Source: Spirochaetota bacterium
GTDB lineage: Bacteria; Spirochaetota; Spirochaetia; Treponematales; UBA12059
Length of the DNA: 6,311 nucleotides
Direction of reading: 5' to 3'
Assembly: GCA_022709445.1 (NCBI GenBank)
Contig: JAKLIU010000119.1
Coordinates: 1-6,311, forward strand
Position numbers and translations under genes: made by a program. Of the stretch, positions 1 through 6,311 are shown piece by piece. The stretch's first letter is position 1, and every line of letters begins with the position of its first letter. The notes under the pieces are model-generated. The model did not search any database. It saw only the letters and a program-made list of their open reading frames with translations, and was not told the origin of the DNA.

Positions 1-31
1 AAACGCCCGGCATCGCGGAGATACCGGGCGT
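1..31 (-). terminator. Intrinsic terminator downstream of ppdK
   Basis: Read on the minus strand, 31 down to 1 forms an 11-bp stem (ACGCCCGGTAT pairing with ATGCCGGGCGT, one G-U wobble) around a 7-base loop CTCCGCG, followed by T residues that continue past the window edge. It begins 19 bases after the ppdK stop codon, which is where a Rho-independent terminator is expected. The length of the U-tract cannot be seen because the window ends. Confidence 0.8.
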
Positions 32-50
32 CGGTCGGATCAGGGAACGC

Positions 51-2714
<2,664 letters not shown>

Positions 2715-2724
2715 TGAGTATAAT

Positions 2725-2729
2725 CCTCC
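2725..2729 (-). promoter_or_regulatory. Shine-Dalgarno of ppdK
   Basis: The minus strand reads GGAGG, 10 bases before the ATG at 2714. It decides this start over any upstream one, and the GHKL-like gene uses the same 10-base spacing. Confidence 0.75.
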
Positions 2730-2743
2730 GTTCAAGCCACAAA

Positions 2744-2770
2744 AGTATAGGAAACACCAGTCTCTGTCAA
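2744..2770 (-). promoter_or_regulatory. Sigma70-type promoter of ppdK
   Basis: On the minus strand there is a perfect -35 TTGACA (2765-2770) and a strong -10 TATACT (2744-2749) separated by 15 bases, shorter than the usual 17. Transcription would start near 2737, giving a leader of about 23 bases that contains the GGAGG. This lies in the 115-base gap between ppdK and the upstream co-directional gene. No hairpin terminator for that upstream gene is visible in the gap, so ppdK may also receive read-through transcripts. A weaker -10-like TATAGT lies at 2779-2784 without a matching -35. Confidence 0.6.
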
Positions 2771-2829
2771 TAAACCGCACTATAAGGGATGATAATCAGG
2801 CTGTTCGGGGCGGGGGTTGGAGTTTGGAA

Positions 2830-3996
2830 TCAGAGATTGATGACCAGGCTGATCACCGTCAGGTCCGAGGCGGACATCTGGTTGACCATGGACTCGAACT
2901 TGACGTTCACCTTCTCGCAGGCTTCGGAAAGGTATGAAAGATAATACAAGCCGAGTTCCGTGTTGGCTTCCCCGTCGGGCAGTTCCTTGTAGAAGTCCAT
3001 GAGGCTGCGCTTCTTGAGGTCCGCGCTCTTCTTCTCGTCGAAGGCTTCCTTCATCTTCTCGTACTCGGATTCCTTGTTGTAGATGGTGATCTGGAGCTTT
3101 CCCTGGGTGCCTATGGACGAGCCGCGCGAGCCGATCTTCCACGACAGGTACACCAGCTCGCCCTTGCGCTCGAGGGACTCGATGACCTGCCGGCGCACGT
3201 TGGGGTCGAAGAGTACCGAGTTCATGTCCACCGCGCCCTTGAAGATGGCCTTTGCCTCGCGCTTGAGGTTCGTGTTCTCGGCGTTGGTCGCCAGCTCCAT
3301 GATGTTGAGCGCCACGTACTCGGCTATCTTGGCCTTCTCCATGTACTCGGCCAGGCTGGTGCGTATGTCCTTGATCAGGAGCTCGTAGCCGTCCGCGCGC
3401 TTGAACTTGGCTATGATGAACCAGGTGAAGGGGCGCAGGTTGTTGAGGAATTTCTCGGACAGGAGCAGCTGTATGTTCTTCTCCTCCGCCAGGAGGCTGG
3501 AGTTCTTGCTGATGAACGCGTACATGGGCGCGAGAATGGCCTGCTTGATCTCCTGTATGTCCTTTTCCTTCTCCTTGATCTCGTTGAGGAGGAAGTTGTC
3601 GTTGATCTTGGTCTTGTCGTCTATGATGTTGGCGGGGTTCTTGCGGTTCCAGTTCTTGATCACGTCGCTGGACAGCACACGCTGGAAGATGTACGCGTCG
3701 TACTGGCGGTAGAGCATGGAGTAGGTGATCAGCTTGGATATGTCCATGACCTCCTGGCGGATGGTTACGAACTCGCCGTTGGAGATCTCCACCTTGGAGA
3801 CGTAGTCGATGAGTATCATGCGCTGGAGGCTGGACGGGGTGAAGCGGTCGAGGAGTATGCCGTACTCCTCCACGTTGTCGGCCAGCTTGAACTTGCGGAG
3901 GTTCTTCCGGTTCTTGATGAAGAACGTGGTGCCGACGTCCGTGAGGATCACCTTGACGGGGAGTTCGATGATTGCCTTGCGCTCTTGCGATCCCAT
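2830..3996 (-). CDS. Uncharacterised protein with a degenerate GHKL (HATPase)-like C-terminal region
   Basis: I do not recognise a named gene. The 388-residue product is soluble-looking, with no signal peptide or membrane segment, and is rich in Lys, Asn, Ile and Glu although the DNA keeps G/C at most third positions. Residues about 136-152 (LLNEIKEKEKDIQEIK) look like a charged helix or short coiled coil. From about residue 210 the pattern resembles a GHKL ATPase of histidine-kinase or anti-sigma type: ALNIMELATNAEN (229-241) looks like an N-box with Glu234 and Asn238, LQITIYNKE (301-309) sits where the Asp-containing G1 strand would be but lacks the DxGxG residues, and ELGLYYLSYLSE (347-358) resembles the G2 box. 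I infer a regulatory or scaffold protein that may bind nucleotide weakly or not at all. The ATG at 3996 is preferred over 4077 and 4050 because the promoter at 4066-4094 would start transcription near 4059, and GGGAG lies 10 bases before 3996. The stop is TGA at 2830-2832. Confidence 0.75.
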   Translation of the reverse strand: MGSQERKAIIELPVKVILTDVGTTFFIKNRKNLRKFKLADNVEEYGILLDRFTPSSLQRMILIDYVSKVEISNGEFVTIRQEVMDISKLITYSMLYRQYDAYIFQRVLSSDVIKNWNRKNPANIIDDKTKINDNFLLNEIKEKEKDIQEIKQAILAPMYAFISKNSSLLAEEKNIQLLLSEKFLNNLRPFTWFIIAKFKRADGYELLIKDIRTSLAEYMEKAKIAEYVALNIMELATNAENTNLKREAKAIFKGAVDMNSVLFDPNVRRQVIESLERKGELVYLSWKIGSRGSSIGTQGKLQITIYNKESEYEKMKEAFDEKKSADLKKRSLMDFYKELPDGEANTELGLYYLSYLSEACEKVNVKFESMVNQMSASDLTVISLVINL

Positions 3997-4006
3997 TCGT
4001 CGGACG

Positions 4007-4011
4007 CTCCC
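4007..4011 (-). promoter_or_regulatory. Shine-Dalgarno of the GHKL-like gene
   Basis: The minus strand reads GGGAG, 10 bases before the ATG at 3996. Together with the promoter position it favours that start over the ATGs at 4050 and 4077. The 4077 ATG also has a purine-rich stretch (AAGGGGG) before it, so the alternative is not fully excluded. Confidence 0.5.
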
Positions 4012-4065
4012 GTCGGAAAGTCGCGCCTTCGGGGCCCGGTCGCGACGCATGAGTGATTCGGGGAA

Positions 4066-4094
4066 AGTATACCCCATACGCGCCCCCTTGTAAA
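4066..4094 (-). promoter_or_regulatory. Sigma70-type promoter of the GHKL-like gene
   Basis: On the minus strand TTTACA (4089-4094) and TATACT (4066-4071) are separated by exactly 17 bases. Each box matches the consensus at five of six positions. The predicted start near 4059 gives a leader of about 60 bases to the ATG at 3996. The -35 box lies only 6 bases from the -35 box of the rightward promoter, so the two promoters are back to back. Confidence 0.65.
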
Positions 4095-4100
4095 ATGCTA

Positions 4101-4129
4101 TTGACCGTGCGGGCGGCGGGGCCTAAGAT
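4101..4129 (+). promoter_or_regulatory. Rightward promoter for the exported-protein frame
   Basis: TTGACC (4101-4106) and TAAGAT (4124-4129) are separated by 17 bases, matching consensus at five of six and four of six positions. The predicted transcription start near 4136 lies only about 6 bases before the ATG at 4142. No Shine-Dalgarno is seen (the leader is CCCTCCCTGAT), so the message would be nearly leaderless. The last in-frame stop before the ATG is TAA at 4124-4126, inside the -10 box. Confidence 0.5.
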
Positions 4130-4141
4130 TCCCTCCCTGAT

Positions 4142-4216
4142 ATGTTTCGGTACCGTCCGTCGACAGCATTACTCCTCGCGCTGGCCCTCGCCGCGGCCGT
4201 CCGTCCGGCCGGCGCG
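4142..4216 (+). other. Signal peptide of the exported protein
   Basis: Residues 1-25 have Arg3 and Arg5 in the n-region, an Ala/Leu-rich core (residues 9-20) and a good type I cleavage site, Ala-Gly-Ala followed by Gln26. This supports ATG 4142 as the true start although no ribosome binding site is seen. Confidence 0.75.
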
Positions 4217-6311
4217 CAGGAGCCCCGGCCCGCGGATGGCTACCGCGAGATCCTGGCCACGGGAGTCGATCCCGCCGCGGATACCCGGAGGCTGGCCCGT
4301 GCCCTGGCCGACCGCTGGATAGGGGACGGGGAGCTGGCGTGGTACTTCGTGGACGGAACCGGCGAGGATGGCGCCTTCGACGAGCCTGCCTTTGCCCTGG
4401 TCGCCGGTTTCCCGGCCGGCGGGGACCTCCGCCTGGACGCGATGGCATCGGCCCTGGCCGCCTTGGAAGCCATCGCGCTTTCAAGGCCCGCCCGTGACGT
4501 GGCCATGCTCATGCTCGACGAGGCGGCCCATCCCGCCGTCGTCCCCGCTTCGGCGGCTGAGCTCCTCGACCCGGAGTCCACCGCGGTCATCGTGCTGCTC
4601 CCCGGGGAACCCTCGGCCGTCGCGGAGGCGGGCGCCTCGGGCATGCTCTCGCCGCTGTCGCTCCTGTCGGCGGTCCGGGATGCCTTCCGGTCCGCGGGCG
4701 AGGGCTGGCGCGAGACCCCCGTGGAGGATTTGCTGGCACGGATAAAGCTTGCTCCCGGCTCCCGGCGGCTGGGCTCCTGGATGGAAGCCGGCTACGCGGC
4801 GATCGCGCTGTCCGCCTCCCCGGGCACGCTCACCGCCCTTGCCTCGAGAAGCCCGCTCCAGGGAGCCCGCGGCCAGGACGTCAACTACCTCAGGTATCCC
4901 ATCCCGGGCTCCCGCCTGACCATCGGCGATCCTGCCATCGTCGCGATCGGCTGCCTGGCCGGCACTTTGCTGGCTCTCTATGCCTTCTTCCATCCCAGGC
5001 GGCGCGAGTCATTCCGCGAGGCCCTGATCGCCTTCGGACTGGTGCTCCTGGCCCTGTATGCCGGGCAAGGCTTGTCCTGGGCGTTCCGTTCGCTCGGGAA
5101 CCTGCTGCCGCGCGCCGCCCCGGCTGGGGAACCCGGGACGGTCGCGCTTGCCTTGCGGACGGTCGGGGTGGTGGCCTCGTACTACGCGATATCCGGGCTG
5201 GCAGCCAGGCTCGGGCTGTCGCTCGCCAGCGCTCGCATATCCGCCATCCACGCGGGGACCGTCCTCTTCGCGACGGCCGCCCTGGCGGGCCTGGCGCTCG
5301 CGCTCGCGGCCCCGGGCTGCGGCAGCAAGAAGCCGAAGCACAAGACGCCGGCGGACGTCGACGCGGGCGTCGACGCGGGCGACGAGGAACAGGTCGCCGC
5401 GGACACCGGCGGCGGCGGCGAGGACACCGGCGGCGGCGGCGGCGGGGACACCGGCGGCGGCGGCGGCCAGGAGGACACCGGGCAGGAGCAGGACACCGGC
5501 AGCGAGCCCCCGGCCAAGGGCCCGGCGGTCTTCCCGCCCGCGCCCGCGAACGACTTCCCGAACCGCCAGGCCAAGGACTACCTGCTGTCGGTGAAGAAGG
5601 CGCAGCTGCTCCCGACCAAGGGCGACGGCGCCTGCTGGGACGACTGCGAAGGGCAGGGCGCGGCGGCGATCGCGGCGGCGACCTCCAAGATCAGCGCGCT
5701 CCCGCCGACCTCGCAGGGCGCGTTCGACACGGCGGGCAAGGCGCTGCAGTTCGCGGTGAACGCCGTCGGCGGCGCCGGCGCGTTCCCGGACGTGTTCGTG
5801 CACGTCCGCTGCGGCAACGGCCAGGGGCACATGACCAACAAGGCCGGGTCGAAGGACAAGATCATCGCGACCTGGTCCTACGAGAACAAGACGGTCAGCC
5901 TCGACGAGCGCGACGAGTGCGTCATCACCGTCTGGGACGCGGACGACGACGGCGACGAGCTGATGGGCCAGGTGACCGTGCCGCTCGTGCAGCGCGCGAA
6001 CGGCTTGCGCCTGGGCCGCCCGGCTTATCACCTCATCGCCCGGCGCCTGGCCGAGGAGCTGGCAAAGGGTATCGTGGACGCCTCGCCCTCCACCCAGGTG
6101 GTGGTGCACAACGTGGCGCGCACCGACAAGAACGACATCATCACCGACGTGTTCCGGTCCAAGGCCATCCTGGCCGGCTCGCCCACGGTGAACAAGGGCG
6201 TACTATCCGCGCTCGCGGGCATCATGGAGGAGATCAAGGGCCTCAAGTTCAAGGGCAAGAAGGCCGCGTCCTTCGGCACCTACGGCTGGTCCGGCGAGAG
6301 CCCGAAGGTCA
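4142..6311 (+). CDS. Mosaic open frame: exported membrane protein, then lipoprotein/C2 piece, then flavodoxin domain (partial, no stop in window)
   Basis: The frame is open for 723 codons from ATG 4142 and leaves the window unfinished. Residues 1-25 form a signal peptide (Arg-containing start, LLLALALAAAV core, cleavage likely after AGA-25). Residues 26 to about 258 are an extracytoplasmic domain I do not recognise. Membrane segments follow at about 265-283, 294-313, 334-355 and 369-390. Cys393 then sits in a lipobox-like LAAPGC. Residues 394-455 are a charged Gly/Asp/Thr linker, about 550-615 resemble a C2 domain, and about 634-723 are a flavorubredoxin-type flavodoxin domain. These parts do not belong in one protein: a lipobox follows a polytopic membrane region, and a cytoplasmic redox domain follows an exported one. 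Codon use also shifts sharply near 5240-5282 and near 6020. I think the coding potential of each part is real, but the continuity is probably an assembly or recombination join. The natural stop of the first gene is then missing. Confidence 0.6.
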   Translation, partial: MFRYRPSTALLLALALAAAVRPAGAQEPRPADGYREILATGVDPAADTRRLARALADRWIGDGELAWYFVDGTGEDGAFDEPAFALVAGFPAGGDLRLDAMASALAALEAIALSRPARDVAMLMLDEAAHPAVVPASAAELLDPESTAVIVLLPGEPSAVAEAGASGMLSPLSLLSAVRDAFRSAGEGWRETPVEDLLARIKLAPGSRRLGSWMEAGYAAIALSASPGTLTALASRSPLQGARGQDVNYLRYPIPGSRLTIGDPAIVAIGCLAGTLLALYAFFHPRRRESFREALIAFGLVLLALYAGQGLSWAFRSLGNLLPRAAPAGEPGTVALALRTVGVVASYYAISGLAARLGLSLASARISAIHAGTVLFATAALAGLALALAAPGCGSKKPKHKTPADVDAGVDAGDEEQVAADTGGGGEDTGGGGGGDTGGGGGQEDTGQEQDTGSEPPAKGPAVFPPAPANDFPNRQAKDYLLSVKKAQLLPTKGDGACWDDCEGQGAAAIAAATSKISALPPTSQGAFDTAGKALQFAVNAVGGAGAFPDVFVHVRCGNGQGHMTNKAGSKDKIIATWSYENKTVSLDERDECVITVWDADDDGDELMGQVTVPLVQRANGLRLGRPAYHLIARRLAEELAKGIVDASPSTQVVVHNVARTDKNDIITDVFRSKAILAGSPTVNKGVLSALAGIMEEIKGLKFKGKKAASFGTYGWSGESPKV
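4217..5281 (+). other. Piece 1: unrecognised extracytoplasmic domain plus membrane segments
   Basis: Residues 26-258 are Ala/Leu/Asp/Glu-rich and would lie outside the cytoplasmic membrane after export. They open with DGYREILATG and contain a repeating alternation of helices and short strands, such as VAMLMLDEAA and STAVIVLLPG. I saw no metal-binding or catalytic motif that I trust. The membrane part has hydrophobic stretches at about 265-283, 294-313 and 334-355, with a positive HPRRRE loop after the first. The third codon position is G/C-biased but not extreme: 55 of 380 codons over 4142-5281 end in A or T by hand count, and the last of these is ATA at 5237. The gene probably encoded more membrane segments that are lost at the join. 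Confidence 0.5.
5357..5380 (+). repeat. Tandem 12-mer duplication
   Basis: GTCGACGCGGGC occurs twice head to tail (5357-5368 and 5369-5380), encoding Val-Asp-Ala-Gly twice at the beginning of the acidic linker. It looks like slippage or unequal exchange in a low-complexity tether. Confidence 0.85.
5402..5503 (+). repeat. GGC-rich Asp-Thr-Gly linker repeat
   Basis: Five GAC-ACC-GGC/GGG (Asp-Thr-Gly) units, at 5402, 5423, 5447, 5474 and 5492, are separated by runs of GGC (Gly) and by Glu/Gln. In the protein this is a flexible Gly-rich tether between the lipobox cysteine and the globular part, common in lipoproteins of high-GC bacteria. At the DNA level the near-identical GGC runs are prone to slippage and to assembly errors. 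Confidence 0.85.
6023..6311 (+). other. Piece 3: partial flavodoxin domain of an A-type flavoprotein/flavorubredoxin
   Basis: From about residue 634 the frame reads RRLAEELAKGIVDASPST, then NVARTDKND (657-665), FRSKAILAGSPTVNKG, EEIKGLKFKGKKAASFG and TYGWSGESPK. These are the helix 1, Ser-Pro-Thr loop and Tyr-Gly-Trp-Ser-Gly FMN-binding signatures of the C-terminal flavodoxin domain of FprA/NorV-type flavo-diiron proteins, which reduce O2 or NO in the cytoplasm of anaerobes and facultative anaerobes. NorV of E. coli carries a closely similar NVARSDKNE stretch. The expected phosphate-binding loop (Asp-Thr-Met-x-x-x-Thr) just before helix 1 is not there: PAYHLIAR occupies its place. The beta-lactamase-like diiron domain that should precede it is also absent. 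The domain is cut by the window end. Six of 96 codons end in A or T, more than in piece 2. Confidence 0.75.

Larger units (their letters stand above)
5282..6022 (+). other. Piece 2: lipoprotein-like segment with Gly/Asp/Thr linker and C2-like domain, of foreign composition
   Basis: This stretch starts like the end of a lipoprotein signal peptide (ALAGLALALAAPGC, Cys393 at 5318-5320) followed by a polar KKPKHK, as in surface lipoproteins of GC-rich bacteria such as Myxococcota. A low-complexity linker follows (5402-5503), then a globular region with a Cys-Trp-Asp-Asp-Cys stretch. Residues 550-615 resemble a C2 domain: DVFVHVRCG as an early strand, then CVITVWDADDDGDELMGQVTVPL, which carries the Asp cluster and the iGxxxxPL ending typical of C2 folds. 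Only 2 of 247 codons end in A or T, both GAA. There is no ATG, GTG or TTG in frame between 5174 and 5318, so the lipoprotein has no start of its own. The boundaries are approximate (left 5240-5318, right 5987-6040). The family assignment is by eye only. Confidence 0.5.

Noticed and set aside
2715..2780. N-terminal extension of ppdK to an ATG at 2780
   Set aside because: The extra 22 residues cover the promoter and Shine-Dalgarno region and are not part of the PPDK family, which begins near MAKIKYVYYFGDG.
2780..2829. Terminator after the GHKL-like gene
   Set aside because: The C-rich stretch on the minus strand has no matching G-rich arm and no T-tract after a stem, so I call none.
4217..4930. 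Assignment of the extracytoplasmic domain to an M28-type peptidase or other hydrolase
   Set aside because: The general shape suggested it, but no His/Asp/Glu metal ligands or nucleophile motif could be found, so the domain is left unnamed.
4098..4993. Antisense frames at 4098-4484, 4240-4644 and 4481-4993 and a plus-strand frame at 4053-4322
   Set aside because: They have low-complexity Arg/Pro/Ser/Ala content and overlap a frame with a clear signal peptide and membrane segments.
5402..5503. Possible CRISPR or regulatory repeat array from the GGC-rich units
   Set aside because: The units are short, unequal and in frame, and encode an Asp-Thr-Gly/Gly tether. There are no unique spacers of regular length.
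5009..6109. Minus-strand open frames over the right end (5009-6109, 5182-5574, 5578-5865, 6028-6279)
   Set aside because: They are Arg/Ala/Gly/Pro or Ser/Pro-rich shadows. The plus-strand frame there carries recognisable C2-like and flavodoxin motifs.

Overview
The window is GC-rich bacterial DNA of about 6.3 kb. It holds two minus-strand genes in its left two thirds and one plus-strand reading frame that runs off the right edge. The ppdK gene points to an organism that uses PPi-linked pyruvate/PEP interconversion, which is common in anaerobes and facultative anaerobes. The host cannot be fixed from this sequence. The overall style up to about 5.2 kb (a GC-rich genome with a Lys/Asn/Ile-rich GHKL-like protein beside an exported membrane protein) made me think of a GC-rich spirochaete or a similar anaerobe, but this is a weak guess.

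Layout. An intrinsic terminator (1-31) follows ppdK (51-2714, minus), which encodes a complete, normal-looking pyruvate phosphate dikinase with its own -35/-10 and Shine-Dalgarno. Upstream, on the same strand, lies a 388-residue uncharacterised protein (2830-3996, minus) whose C-terminal third looks like a degenerate GHKL ATPase fold. A good promoter at 4066-4094 places its real start at 3996 rather than at the more upstream ATG. A back-to-back promoter (4101-4129) fires rightward into the plus-strand frame that starts at 4142.

That plus-strand frame is the odd part. It is open without a stop from 4142 to the end of the window (723 codons), but reads as three unrelated pieces. The first, about 4142-5280, is a secreted or membrane protein with a signal peptide and three or four membrane segments. 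The second, about 5280-6020, is a lipoprotein-like piece with a Gly/Asp/Thr linker and a C2-like domain, with extreme G/C use at third codon positions. The third, about 6023-6311, is the flavodoxin domain of an A-type flavoprotein/flavorubredoxin, cut by the window edge. Counting by hand, A/T-ending codons are 55 of 380 in the first piece, 2 of 247 in the second and 6 of 96 in the third. Neither inner piece has a start codon of its own at its boundary, and the topology (exported lipoprotein, then cytoplasmic redox domain) makes no biological sense. The simplest reading is a chimeric join, either an assembly artefact near a contig end or a recent in-frame recombination. A real, very unusual fusion protein is the less likely alternative.

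How the genes relate: ppdK and the GHKL-like gene are co-directional but each has its own promoter, and I see no terminator between them, so partial read-through is possible. The GHKL-like gene and the exported-protein gene share a 64-bp divergent promoter region, which may tie their expression together. I see no CRISPR array, tRNA, rRNA, insertion sequence or other mobile element.
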